A DNA stretch of 58,704 nt, taken from Deltaproteobacteria bacterium (GTDB lineage Bacteria; Desulfobacterota; Deferrisomatia; Deferrisomatales; JACRMM01). Location: positions 1 through 58,704 of the forward strand of contig JACRMM010000047.1 of the NCBI GenBank assembly GCA_016214985.1, in the 5' to 3' direction. This document shows, in pieces, positions 24,611-33,038 of the stretch (position 1 is its first letter; each line of letters begins with the position of its first letter). The position numbers were made by a program, and so were the translations under genes. The notes beneath the pieces were generated by a model. The model saw nothing but the letters and a program-made list of their open reading frames with translations. It made no database searches and was not told where the DNA came from.

Positions 24611-25836
24611 GGCGGGTGGTCGTCACCGGCATGGGAGCGATCTCGCCCTTCGGAAGCGGCGTCGCGCCCCTGTTCGAGGCGCTCTGCGCGGGGCAAAGCG
24701 GCGTGCGCGTCCTGCCGGAGCTCACGTCGGTCGGGGGGCTCCGCAGCCTCGTCGCCGGTCCCGTGCCGGACCTGGACCCCAAGCAGATCCCCCGGAAGTT
24801 CCGGCGGTCCATGTCCAACATGTCGATCTTCGCGACCCTGGCGGCTCAGGAGGCCCTGTCCCAGGGGCGGGTGGACGACGGGCTCCGGGAGGGCGGCCGC
24901 CTCGGGGTCGTGGTCGGGTCGACGCTCGGGAGCACCCAGACCTCCCAGGAGTTCTTCCAGGACTACCTGACCGACTTCAGCCTGGAGCGGATGAAGTCCA
25001 CCGTTTTCTTCCACATCATGAGCCACTCCTGCGCGGCCAACGTGTCCCAGGCCCTGGGGGTGCGGGGCCGTGTTGTGGCGCCGTCGGCGGCCTGCGCCAC
25101 GGGTTGCCAGGCCGTGGGCCTGGCGTACGAGATGGTGGCGGCGGGCAGCCAGGACCTGGTGTTGTGCGGCGGAGCCGACGAGCTCCACCCGCTCACCGCG
25201 GCCACCTTCGACGTGATGAACGCGGCCTCCACGGCATACAACGATCGCCCGCACGAGACCCCTCGGCCCTTCGACCGGGCCCGGGACGGGGTGGTCTGCT
25301 CGGAGGGCGGGGGGATCCTGCTGCTGGAGGGCCTGGACTCGGCCCTGGCGCGCGGCGTCTCGATCCTGGCCGAGGTCGTGGGGTTCGCCACCCTTTCCGA
25401 CCCGGCGAGCATCGCCAACCCCCACGCCGACGCCATGGAGGCCTGCATGCGCGCGGCCCTGGCCGACGCGGGGGACTCGCCGGCGAAGGTCGACTACGTG
25501 AACGCCCACGCCACCGGCACCGAGCTCGGCGACGCGGCGGAGAGCGAGGCGATCGGCCGCGTCGTGGGCGCCGGCGTCCCGGTGAGCAGCCTCAAGGGGC
25601 ACCTGGGCCACACCATGGCCGCGAGCGGCTCCCTGGAGCTGATCGCGACCGTGGAGATGATGCGCCGGGACTGCGTGTTGCCGACCCTGAACCTGGAAGA
25701 GGTCGATCCGGCCTGCGCCGGGGTCGATCATGTCAGAAGCGTGCGGAGTGCGAGACTCCGGACGGTGATCAAGAACAGCTTTGCCATGGGGGGGATCAAC
25801 TCCTCCCTCGTCCTCAGGAGATACGCGGATGACTGA
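24607..25836 (+). CDS. Beta-ketoacyl-ACP synthase (FabF-like), second of the cluster
   Basis: A 409-residue condensing enzyme with a complete catalytic triad: Cys163 in SAACATGCQAVG, His in NAHATGTELGD near 303, and SLKGHLGHTMAASGS near 340. It starts MRRVVVTGMGAISPFGSG. The cluster's first ACP gene begins 8 bp before its stop, so this synthase and ACP are made together. The intact triad supports decarboxylative condensation with malonyl-ACP, but whether it elongates or initiates cannot be told. Confidence 0.93.
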   Translation: MRRVVVTGMGAISPFGSGVAPLFEALCAGQSGVRVLPELTSVGGLRSLVAGPVPDLDPKQIPRKFRRSMSNMSIFATLAAQEALSQGRVDDGLREGGRLGVVVGSTLGSTQTSQEFFQDYLTDFSLERMKSTVFFHIMSHSCAANVSQALGVRGRVVAPSAACATGCQAVGLAYEMVAAGSQDLVLCGGADELHPLTAATFDVMNAASTAYNDRPHETPRPFDRARDGVVCSEGGGILLLEGLDSALARGVSILAEVVGFATLSDPASIANPHADAMEACMRAALADAGDSPAKVDYVNAHATGTELGDAAESEAIGRVVGAGVPVSSLKGHLGHTMAASGSLELIATVEMMRRDCVLPTLNLEEVDPACAGVDHVRSVRSARLRTVIKNSFAMGGINSSLVLRRYADD

Positions 25837-26092
25837 CCCGGAGATCGTCGACCTGATCGACGCCACAATCTCGGAGGAGTTCGAGATCGATCGCACCGAG
25901 ATGACGCCCGACGCGACCCTCTTCGACGCCTTGGGCATGGACAGCCTCGACATCGTGGACCTGGTCGTGGCACTGGAGAAGGCGTTCGGGTTCAAGATCC
26001 GCGACGAGAAGTCGATCCGGACGATCCGCACCCTGGGAGACATCCACGCCTTCGTGATCCAGAAGAAGCGGCAGTTGGAGGAAGCGGCGTAG
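25829..26092 (+). CDS. Acyl carrier protein 1
   Basis: An 87-residue, acidic, helical carrier protein. The phosphopantetheine attachment site is Ser39 in LGMDSLDIVDL. It starts MTDPEIVDLIDATI. Being translationally coupled to the ketosynthase and followed at 21 bp by an acyltransferase gene, it is the likely carrier for the first half of the cluster. Its holo form probably depends on the phosphopantetheinyl transferase at 39717. Confidence 0.93.
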   Translation: MTDPEIVDLIDATISEEFEIDRTEMTPDATLFDALGMDSLDIVDLVVALEKAFGFKIRDEKSIRTIRTLGDIHAFVIQKKRQLEEAA

Positions 26093-26113
26093 CCGCCGGC
26101 CGCGTGAGCCCTC

Positions 26114-26866
26114 ATGTCGCCCCCCCGGTTCCTGCTTCTCGTCCTCACGAACGCGGCTGTGTACCCCGCGCTCGTCCTCTGGACGATCGTGTGCATCACG
26201 ACCTTCCCCCTTTCGTTTCCGGCCGTGCTCGTCGCCACCCGGTGGCCGGCGGACAAGGTGACCCGGTTCCTGATCTGGGTGTACGGGCGGGGGTGGCTTG
26301 CCCTCGTCGCCCCCTTCGTCTGGTTCCGGCGGGAAGGGTTCGACCCGGGCGTCGGGCAGGCCCCGTGCATCCTGGTGGTGAACCACCTGTCGTTCTTCGA
26401 CACGTTCTTCATGGGCGCGCTGCCGTTTTTCGACGTCACCTTCGCCGTTCGGTCGTGGCCCTTCAAGATGCTGTGGTTCACCGGGTTCATGAAGCTCGCC
26501 CGGTACCTGGACGTGGAGGCCATGACCGGGGAGGAGACCTTCGCCACGGCCCGCGCGACGCTGAGCCGGGGGGGGCGGATCCTGTTCTTCCCCGAGGGCC
26601 ACCGCAGCCGCGACGGCAAGCTCCACCGCTTCCACACCGGCGCTTTCCGTCTGGCGGTCCAGACCGGGGTCCCGCTCGTGCCGCTGGTGCTCACCGGTAC
26701 CGGCCGATTCCTCCCGCCCGGGCGGTGGTGGTTCGCGCCCACCCGTGTGCGGCTGCGGGCCCTCCCTCCCTTGGACTCCGCGGCGTTCACGGGCCCTCTG
26801 GCCCACCGCCGGCTGCGCGACGCCGTGTGGGCCCAGATGGACCAGGTCCTCACCGGGACCCCATGA
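26114..26866 (+). CDS. PlsC-type acyltransferase
   Basis: A 250-residue membrane-associated acyltransferase. An N-terminal hydrophobic segment (about residues 9-35) precedes the catalytic NHLSFFD (HX4D) near 93 and the FPEGHRSRDG block near 158. The closest general match is 1-acyl-glycerol-3-phosphate acyltransferase. In aryl polyene and related clusters such enzymes move the finished chain from ACP to a lipid acceptor; I infer the same here. The acceptor is unknown. Confidence 0.88.
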   Translation: MSPPRFLLLVLTNAAVYPALVLWTIVCITTFPLSFPAVLVATRWPADKVTRFLIWVYGRGWLALVAPFVWFRREGFDPGVGQAPCILVVNHLSFFDTFFMGALPFFDVTFAVRSWPFKMLWFTGFMKLARYLDVEAMTGEETFATARATLSRGGRILFFPEGHRSRDGKLHRFHTGAFRLAVQTGVPLVPLVLTGTGRFLPPGRWWFAPTRVRLRALPPLDSAAFTGPLAHRRLRDAVWAQMDQVLTGTP

Positions 26867-26891
26867 GAAGCGAGGCCTTGAGGTGCCGCCC

Positions 26892-27350
26892 ATGCCTGTC
26901 TCCCTGACCCTTCCGATGGGTGCCGAAGAGCTCATTCCCCATCGAAAGCCCATGCGCCTGGTGGACCGGCTCCTCGAACGCGACGAGTTGGAGGCCCGCG
27001 CCGAGGCCGTGATCACGGCGGACAATCCCTTGGTGGACGAAGAGGGGAGGCTCGAAGGGGCGGCGCTCCTGGAGTTCATGGCCCAGGCCTGCGCCGCGGC
27101 CCGCGGCCACCAGGACCTCTCGGCCGCCGGACCGGTGAAGAAGGGGTTCCTCGTCGGCGTTCGCCGCGTTCACGTGGTCGGCCCGGCCCGGGTGGGGGAC
27201 CGGCTCGAAATCCACATGGCCACCGTGGGAACACTGGAGGGGTTCAGCGTCCTGGAGGGGGAGGTCACCCGAGACGGCGAGGTGATTGCCACCGGGACCC
27301 TCAAGCTCTGGGTCGCGGACGATGCCGACCTGCAGCGGATCCGGCCGTGA
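26892..27350 (+). CDS. Hot-dog 3-hydroxyacyl-ACP dehydratase-like protein (ApeP/FabZ-like)
   Basis: A 152-residue single hot-dog protein. The N-terminal LIPHRKPMRLVDRLLE carries the His of the dehydratase family, followed by ALLEFMAQACAAARG, where FabZ proteins have their second catalytic region. It matches the 3-hydroxylacyl-ACP dehydratase of aryl polyene clusters (ApeP type) better than housekeeping FabZ. It would dehydrate 3-hydroxyacyl-ACP to the trans-2-enoyl form; with no enoyl reductase in the cluster, double bonds would be kept, giving a polyene. Confidence 0.8.
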   Translation: MPVSLTLPMGAEELIPHRKPMRLVDRLLERDELEARAEAVITADNPLVDEEGRLEGAALLEFMAQACAAARGHQDLSAAGPVKKGFLVGVRRVHVVGPARVGDRLEIHMATVGTLEGFSVLEGEVTRDGEVIATGTLKLWVADDADLQRIRP

Positions 27351-27428
27351 GGTGCCTCGTGCCCGTGTGCGACGCCCGGCAGGCGGGCAAAGGGGCGTCG
27401 CGGTCTTCCTCGGAGGAGAAGAGCGCGG

Positions 27429-27815
27429 ATGACTGAGCTGAAGCGTGCGATCCTGGAGGCGGCCCAGGGAGAGCCGGACTTCCCCGAGCCGGGCGTGGCC
27501 GAGCGCGCCTTTCGCTTCGACGCGCGGTTTCTGGGCTTTGCCGGGCACTTCCCGGGGTACGCCGTGCTGCCGGCCCTGGTGCAGGTCATGACCGCCGCGA
27601 CGGTGGCCGAGGCGCTCCTTGCGGTGCCCCTCACGTTTGCCTCCGTGGAGAACGCGAAGTTCCACCTCCAGATCGAGCCCGGCATGGACGTGTCGGTGCG
27701 GTGCCAGGAGCGCCAGCCCCCGGGCAGCCGAGCGGTCGACGTGCGCGTCACGGTGCCCCGGGGCCTGGCGTCGTCCTTTCGATTGACCTTTGCGGCCGAC
27801 GGGGGCGCGGGGTGA
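27429..27815 (+). CDS. Hot-dog dehydratase-like protein (ApeI/FabA-FabZ-like)
   Basis: A 128-residue hot-dog protein with the FabA/FabZ core FAGHFPGYAVLPALVQV near residues 36-52, including the catalytic-type His. It ends in a weakly conserved strand region. Together with the previous gene it gives the cluster two dehydratase subunits, as in aryl polyene clusters where ApeI and ApeP work together. ATG 27429 has GGAGGAG upstream. The 78 bp between the two dehydratase genes holds nothing obvious. Confidence 0.8.
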   Translation: MTELKRAILEAAQGEPDFPEPGVAERAFRFDARFLGFAGHFPGYAVLPALVQVMTAATVAEALLAVPLTFASVENAKFHLQIEPGMDVSVRCQERQPPGSRAVDVRVTVPRGLASSFRLTFAADGGAG

Positions 27816-28273
27816 GGCGGCCGTATTTCCCGGCCAAGGGTGACCACCCGCCGCCGCTGCGGGCGCGGGTGCAGCGCCGCGTGCGGTTCGAGGAGGTCGA
27901 TCCACTCGGGATCGTCTGGCACGGCCGCTACCCGAGCTACTTCGAAGACGCCCGGGTCGTGCTCGGGGAGCGCTACGGAATCGGCTACGACGACTTCCGC
28001 GCGAACCAGGTCCTGGCACCCATCAAGAAGCTCCACATCGACTACGTGAAGCCCCTTCGCTTCGGCGAGGAGTTCTCGATCGAGGGTGTGCTGCACTGGG
28101 CCGAGGCGGCCCGCCTGAACTTCGAGTTCGTGATCCGGGACGCCCGTGAGCAGGTGACCACGACGGGGTTCAGCGTGCAGCTCCTCATGGACCCCTCGGG
28201 CGAGGTGTTCATGGTCCCCCCGCCGTTCTGCCAGGCGTTTCGGGAGCGGTGGCGCGCCGGGGAGTTGCGATGA
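27812..28273 (+). CDS. 4HBT-type acyl thioesterase
   Basis: A 153-residue hot-dog thioesterase. The catalytic-type segment is FEEVDPLGIVWHGRYPSYFEDAR near residues 25-47 (Asp and His of the 4-hydroxybenzoyl-CoA thioesterase family). GTG 27812 overlaps the previous stop, and its own stop overlaps the next ketosynthase start, so it lies in the middle of a coupled run. It could release the finished chain or edit stalled carriers, as proposed for ApeK in aryl polyene clusters. Confidence 0.85.
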   Translation: MRRPYFPAKGDHPPPLRARVQRRVRFEEVDPLGIVWHGRYPSYFEDARVVLGERYGIGYDDFRANQVLAPIKKLHIDYVKPLRFGEEFSIEGVLHWAEAARLNFEFVIRDAREQVTTTGFSVQLLMDPSGEVFMVPPPFCQAFRERWRAGELR

Positions 28274-29403
28274 GGCCGGTGTGGGTCGTGGACGCCGCCG
28301 TGGTGACGGCCCTGGGCGCGGACGTGGAGACCCTGTGGGCCGAGCTTCTCGCCGGTCGCACCGGGATCCGCGCCGTCGAGCGCTTTCCGATCCGGTCCTA
28401 CGGGTCACGCGTGGCGGCGCTCGTGGCCGATCTCAGCGCTGCGCCGGGTCGCTCGCTCGTGCACGACCTGCTGGAGCGGCTCCTCTCCCGGCTCGCCCCG
28501 CTGCCGGCCGACGCCGAGCTTCTGACTGCGAGCACCAAAGGGGGGATCGACTGCCTGGAGCCCCTGGCCCGCGGAGAGCTTGCCGAGCGCTCGGACCTCC
28601 TCTTCCCCTCCCTCCTGGACGAGGTTTCGTCGCGGCTCGGCCTGGGGGGCGAGGCAGCGAACGTGAATGCCGCCTGCGCCTCCTCCACGATCGCCCTGGC
28701 CCGGGCCGCGGGGCGCATCGCCTGCGGAACGGCCGAAGAGGTCCTGGTGGTGGGCTTCGACCTGGTGACCGAGTTCGTGTTCTCGGGGTTCTCGGCCCTG
28801 AAGGCGCTCAGCACCGAGCCGTGCCGGCCCTTCGATCGCGGCCGCACCGGGCTGTCGCTGGGCGAGGGGGCCGTGGCCCTGCGCCTGACGAGCGAGGAGC
28901 GGGCCCGCCGGGACGGCCGGCCGTGCCTCGGCACGATCGCGGGCTGGGGCGTCGCGAACGACGCCACCCACATCACGGCCCCGGCGCGCGACGGTTCAGG
29001 CCTGATCCTCGCGGTGCGCCGCGCCCTGGCCGTGGCCGGGATCGGCCCGGAGGCGGTCGCCGCGGTGAGCGCCCACGGCACCGGCACCGTGTACAACGAT
29101 GCCATGGAGCTCGTGGCCTTCCGGGAGGTGTTCGGAGACCGTCCCGTTCCGGTCCACTCCCTCAAGGGTGCCCTGGGCCACACCATGGGCGCGGCCGGGG
29201 GGCTTGAGGCGGTGGTGTGCCTGAAGGCGCTCCGCGAGCAGAGGGCGCCGCCGACCGCAGGGCTCCGGGACCCGGAGCCGGCCGCCCAAGGGCAGGTGGC
29301 GGCCGAGGCCGTCCCGTTCTCGGGGTCCTTCCTGCTCAGCACCAACTCCGGCTTCGGCGGGATCAACGCGGCGCTCGTGCTGGGCCATCGGGGCGCCGCG
29401 TGA
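28270..29403 (+). CDS. Beta-ketoacyl-ACP synthase, third of the cluster (KS-alpha of pair 1)
   Basis: A 377-residue condensing enzyme, somewhat short at its N-terminal part. Cys136 is in NAACASSTIA, the first His in SAHGTGTVYND near 270, and SLKGALGHTMGAAGG near 305 provides Lys and the second His. It is followed directly (stop overlapping GTG) by a ketosynthase-like protein without the cysteine. The order KS then cysteine-less KS is that of KS-alpha/KS-beta chain-length pairs in type II polyketide and aryl polyene systems. Confidence 0.92.
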   Translation: MRPVWVVDAAVVTALGADVETLWAELLAGRTGIRAVERFPIRSYGSRVAALVADLSAAPGRSLVHDLLERLLSRLAPLPADAELLTASTKGGIDCLEPLARGELAERSDLLFPSLLDEVSSRLGLGGEAANVNAACASSTIALARAAGRIACGTAEEVLVVGFDLVTEFVFSGFSALKALSTEPCRPFDRGRTGLSLGEGAVALRLTSEERARRDGRPCLGTIAGWGVANDATHITAPARDGSGLILAVRRALAVAGIGPEAVAAVSAHGTGTVYNDAMELVAFREVFGDRPVPVHSLKGALGHTMGAAGGLEAVVCLKALREQRAPPTAGLRDPEPAAQGQVAAEAVPFSGSFLLSTNSGFGGINAALVLGHRGAA

Positions 29404-30146
29404 ACGCGCCGCTGCGGGGGATCGGCTGGGTCACGGCCGCCGGGGCCGGCCGGGGCCGGGCCGGGGAGCCTTTCGCCTGGGAAGCCGGGGTGCTGCCGCG
29501 CCTGGCCGGCCACCCGGTGTTCGACGAGTCGGTTCCCCGGGCGGGACGCATGGACGAGTTTTCGCGACTGGGTTTCGCGGCCGTGGCACTTGCGCTCCGG
29601 GACTCGGGTCTGGGCGAGGGGCGCGAGAAGAGACCTGTTGGCGTCGCGGCGTCGAGCACCTACGGGTGCCTCGCCACGGACCGGGACTACTTCGACACGG
29701 TGGTGCCCCACGAGGGGCGGCTCGCGAGCCCCAACCTCTTCGCCTACACCCTCCCCAACTGCTTCCTCGGCGAGGCGGCGATCCGGTTCGGGCTCACCGG
29801 GCCGTCGCTGGTCGTGAGCGAGCGTCGGCCCGCCGGGCTCGAGCCGCTGCGCCTGGCGCTCGAGAGCCTCGCCTGGGGGGAGGCCGAGGCCATGCTGTGC
29901 GGGGTGTGCGACCTCCCGGCGCCCGCGGGCCTGGCCGCGCCGCAGGCCCTGCCCCCCGGCGCCGTGTTCCTCGTGCTCGGCGGGCGGCCCTCGGCCTCTG
30001 GCTGCGAACCCTACGGCGAGGTGAGCGTGGCCCGGGGCGCCGGGGTCTGCCTGGACGGCGCGCCGGTCGACTCCCTTTTCACCCTCGTCGCCAACGCCCT
30101 GGCTGCCCGCGCCCGCTCTCCCGGGAGACTCCCGCGATGCACATGA
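29400..30146 (+). CDS. Cysteine-less, shortened ketosynthase-like protein (KS-beta of pair 1)
   Basis: A 248-residue protein that aligns with the N-terminal half of ketosynthases. At the place of the active site it reads GPSLVVSERRPAGLEPL where a ketosynthase has GPS-TVSTACASG, so Arg replaces the catalytic Cys. The C-terminal half with both histidines is absent. It therefore cannot condense on its own. Because it sits next to an intact ketosynthase with a start/stop overlap, it is likely the partner subunit of a heterodimer that fixes chain length. Confidence 0.75.
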   Translation: MNAPLRGIGWVTAAGAGRGRAGEPFAWEAGVLPRLAGHPVFDESVPRAGRMDEFSRLGFAAVALALRDSGLGEGREKRPVGVAASSTYGCLATDRDYFDTVVPHEGRLASPNLFAYTLPNCFLGEAAIRFGLTGPSLVVSERRPAGLEPLRLALESLAWGEAEAMLCGVCDLPAPAGLAAPQALPPGAVFLVLGGRPSASGCEPYGEVSVARGAGVCLDGAPVDSLFTLVANALAARARSPGRLPRCT

Positions 30147-31402
30147 CCCTGATCTACCCGAGCTGGCGAAAGCTCGAGCGTCAGACCGAGTTTCACCTGC
30201 CGCCCCACGGGCCCGTGGTGTTCGCGGCCGAGGTGCCGCCGGAGGTGACGCTCACCTTCGTCGACGACAACCTCCAGGAGATCGACACGGACGACCGGCC
30301 GGACCTCGTCGCCCTGTCCGTGATGCTCACTGCCCAGCTCCCGCGCGCCTTCGAGATCGCGGCCCGGTACCGGGAGAAGGGGGTGCCGGTGCTCTTCGGC
30401 GGCATCGCCGTCATGCTCCACGCCGAGGAGGTGAGTCTCCACGCCGACTCGGTCTTCCTCGGCGAGGTCGAGGGCCGCTTCGGGGGCGTGCTCGCGGACT
30501 TCCAGGCCGGGCGGCTTCGGCCGGTGTACGACTACATGGGTGATCCGCCCGACATCGCGGCGGTGGGCACGGCGCGCCGCGAGATCCTCGACCGCGACCT
30601 CTACCGCTACCGGGGCGTCCAGATGCTCGACCTGGTGCACGCGTCGCGCGGCTGCAAGTTCAACTGCTTCCCCTGCTGCACGGGCTTCCTCGGCGGCCGC
30701 CGGTTCCGGCCCCGGCCCATCGATGCGGTCGTCGCCGAGTTGGAGGCGATCCCCAACAACCGGCTCTTCGTGGTGGACAACTCGCTCGCCCAGGACCGGC
30801 AGTGGCTCGTGGACCTCTTCACGGCCATGGCCCCGCTGAAGAAGAAGTGGGTTTCGCACCCGATCCTCGACGACGACCAGATCCTGCGGCTCGCCGCGGA
30901 CGCGGGGTCCTGGTATGTGTACCAGGCCATCTTCGACACCTCCGACGTCATCCGCCGGCGCGTCGAGCGGCTGAAGGACCACGGGATCGGCGTCGAGGGC
31001 ACGATCATCCTGGGCACCGACGACCAGGACGAGGACTTCATCAAGCGCCTCGTGGACTTCCTTCTGGAGATCGGCCTCAACGTCGCGGAGTTCACGATCC
31101 TGACGCCGTTCCCCCACTCGCCGATCCGCGCGCAGTTCGAGCAGGAGGGCCGGATCCTCAGCAACCACTGGGCCGACTACACGGCCGACCGGGTCGTGTT
31201 CGAGCCCAAGCAGATGACGCCGGAGAAGCTCCAGGAGCTCTTCTACTACGCCTGGGACACCTTCTACGCGGGCAGCGGCTACCAGCTGAAGATGGGGGAG
31301 CTGTTCAAGCAGGTGATCGAGCGGGAGATGGCCGACGGCACCTACCGCCGCTACGACCCCCGCACCCGGCGCGGATTCGCGAAGGGCAAGCGGGAGCCAT
31401 GA
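30137..31402 (+). CDS. B12-binding radical SAM protein A
   Basis: A 421-residue protein. Residues 1-150 are a B12-binding-like Rossmann domain (HMTLIYPSWRKLER, PDLVALSVMLTAQ, VPVLFGGIAVMLHAEEV, GEVEGRF). The radical SAM cluster motif is RGCKFNCFPCC near residues 174-184, a CxxxCxxC followed by an extra Cys. ATG 30137 overlaps the previous stop. Proteins of this class methylate sp3 or sp2 carbons, form rings or make C-C bonds. A role in modifying the acyl chain is inferred from its position among the ketosynthases. Confidence 0.85.
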   Translation: MHMTLIYPSWRKLERQTEFHLPPHGPVVFAAEVPPEVTLTFVDDNLQEIDTDDRPDLVALSVMLTAQLPRAFEIAARYREKGVPVLFGGIAVMLHAEEVSLHADSVFLGEVEGRFGGVLADFQAGRLRPVYDYMGDPPDIAAVGTARREILDRDLYRYRGVQMLDLVHASRGCKFNCFPCCTGFLGGRRFRPRPIDAVVAELEAIPNNRLFVVDNSLAQDRQWLVDLFTAMAPLKKKWVSHPILDDDQILRLAADAGSWYVYQAIFDTSDVIRRRVERLKDHGIGVEGTIILGTDDQDEDFIKRLVDFLLEIGLNVAEFTILTPFPHSPIRAQFEQEGRILSNHWADYTADRVVFEPKQMTPEKLQELFYYAWDTFYAGSGYQLKMGELFKQVIEREMADGTYRRYDPRTRRGFAKGKREP

Positions 31403-31643
31403 GACGCGTGCGGATCGGTAGGCTGGCCCGGAGGATTGCCGGCCCGGGAGCGGCCCGGGGGCTTCCCCTCCGGCGCCGCAGGATCCCTGGGTCTCGTTCC
31501 TGCCCTCAGGAAGACCAGGTGGGTCACGACCGCCGCCGCGTCCCCACACCTCTCCGCCAAGGCCGCCTGCGGCGCTCTCCGGGGAAGTCCCCGGGCCGCT
31601 CCCCGCCGCCCCGCGGGTCCCAGTCCGCATTGGCGGAGCGCCC
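31403..31643. other. 241-bp gap within the cluster
   Basis: This is the longest break inside the cluster. No coding frame, promoter hexamers or strong hairpin is evident in its GC-rich sequence. It separates the ketosynthase/dehydratase block from the radical SAM/glycosyltransferase block and could hide an internal promoter. Confidence 0.4.
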
Positions 31644-33038
31644 GTGAGCCGCGTCTTTCTCCTCGCCACCAACACCTCGGTCGAGCCCCACCCGGTCTAC
31701 CCCCTCGGCATGGCGGTCGTCGCGTCGGCGCTCACCGGCCGCGGCCACGAGGTCCGGCAGTTCGACTTCCTGGCCTCGGGCCGCTCGGTGCCGCGCCTGC
31801 GAGAGGCGGTGGCGGCGTTCGCCCCGGACTTCGTCGGCGTGTCGCTGCGAAACCTCGACGACTGCGACTCCCTGTCCCCGGACGCGGGCGGGCACCTCGA
31901 CGTGGCCCGCGAGCTCGTCGCCGCGCTTCGCGACGAGACCGCGGCCCCGATCCTCCTCGGCGGACCGGCCCTCTCGCTCCTGCCCGAGGAGATCCTCGAC
32001 GACCTGGGCGCCGATTACGCGGTCGTGGGCGAGGGGGAGCACGCCCTGGCCGGGCTCCTCGACGCCCTGGCGGCCGGGCGGCCCGCCGCCCGGGTCGTGG
32101 CTGGCGGCGAACCCCTCGAGCCGGCCGAGATGGTCTCGCCCCTGTGGAACCCGGAGCTCATAGCCTTCTACTGTGCCCAGACCGGCATCGTGAACTACCA
32201 GACGAAGCGGGGCTGCCCCCACCGGTGTGCCTACTGCAGCTATCCCGGCCTGGAGGGCCGGCGCTACCGGTTCCGGGAGCCCGTTGCGGTGGTCGACGAC
32301 CTGGAGCGCCTGGGCCGGGAGCAGGGGGTCGACACGGTCTTCTTCACTGACTCCGTGTTCAACGACGCCCAGGGGCAGTACCTGCGGGTGGCCGAGGAGA
32401 TGCTCCGCCGGGACCTCCGGCTGCGTTGGGCCGCCCTGATCCGGCCCGAAGGGATCAGCCGCAGCGAGTTCGCGCTGCTGAAGCGCTCGGGGCTCGAGGC
32501 CGTCGAGTTCGGTACCGATGCCGCCAGCGACCACACGCTCGAGGGGCTCGGCAAGGGCTTCTCCTTCGACGACGTGGTCGCGGCGAATCGGGCGTGCGTG
32601 GAGGAGAGGCTCCCGGCCGCCCACTTCGTCATCTTCGGCGGCCCGGCCGAGACTGACGACACGGTCCGCGAGGGGCTCGACAACCTGGCTCGGCTCGACC
32701 ACTGCGTGGTCTTCGCCTTCTCGGGGATTCGGCTCCTGCCCGGCACGCCGCTCCTCGAGCGCGCGGTTCGCGAAGGGGTCATCTCGTCGGGTGCACCGCT
32801 CCTGCGCCCCGTCTACTACTTCTCGCCCGGCGTCGAGCCCGAGGCCATGAACCGGCGGATCGAGGCGGCGTTTCGCGGCCGGCGCGACCGGATCTTCCCG
32901 CCGTCCGAGGGGGTGGAGCGCCTGGCGGTGATGCGCCGCTTCGGGTTCCGGGGGCTCCTCTGGGACAAGCTCGTCTCCTTCGACCGGCCGGCCCGGGCCC
33001 CCGCCCCGCCCACTCCCCCGACGGGTCCTGCGCCGTGA
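31644..33038 (+). CDS. B12-binding radical SAM protein B (lipid-biosynthesis type)
   Basis: A 464-residue protein. The N-terminal B12-binding-like domain (residues 1-150) includes PLGMAVVASALTGRGHEV, FVGVSLRNLDDCDS and PILLGGPALSLLPEEIL. The radical SAM motif is KRGCPHRCAYCSYPGLEGR near residue 190. It is a close relative of the protein at 17146-18525 outside the cluster. GTG 31644 is the first start after the 241-bp gap, and its stop overlaps the next gene's GTG. Sequence alone does not reveal whether it methylates or joins carbons. Confidence 0.85.
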   Translation: MSRVFLLATNTSVEPHPVYPLGMAVVASALTGRGHEVRQFDFLASGRSVPRLREAVAAFAPDFVGVSLRNLDDCDSLSPDAGGHLDVARELVAALRDETAAPILLGGPALSLLPEEILDDLGADYAVVGEGEHALAGLLDALAAGRPAARVVAGGEPLEPAEMVSPLWNPELIAFYCAQTGIVNYQTKRGCPHRCAYCSYPGLEGRRYRFREPVAVVDDLERLGREQGVDTVFFTDSVFNDAQGQYLRVAEEMLRRDLRLRWAALIRPEGISRSEFALLKRSGLEAVEFGTDAASDHTLEGLGKGFSFDDVVAANRACVEERLPAAHFVIFGGPAETDDTVREGLDNLARLDHCVVFAFSGIRLLPGTPLLERAVREGVISSGAPLLRPVYYFSPGVEPEAMNRRIEAAFRGRRDRIFPPSEGVERLAVMRRFGFRGLLWDKLVSFDRPARAPAPPTPPTGPAP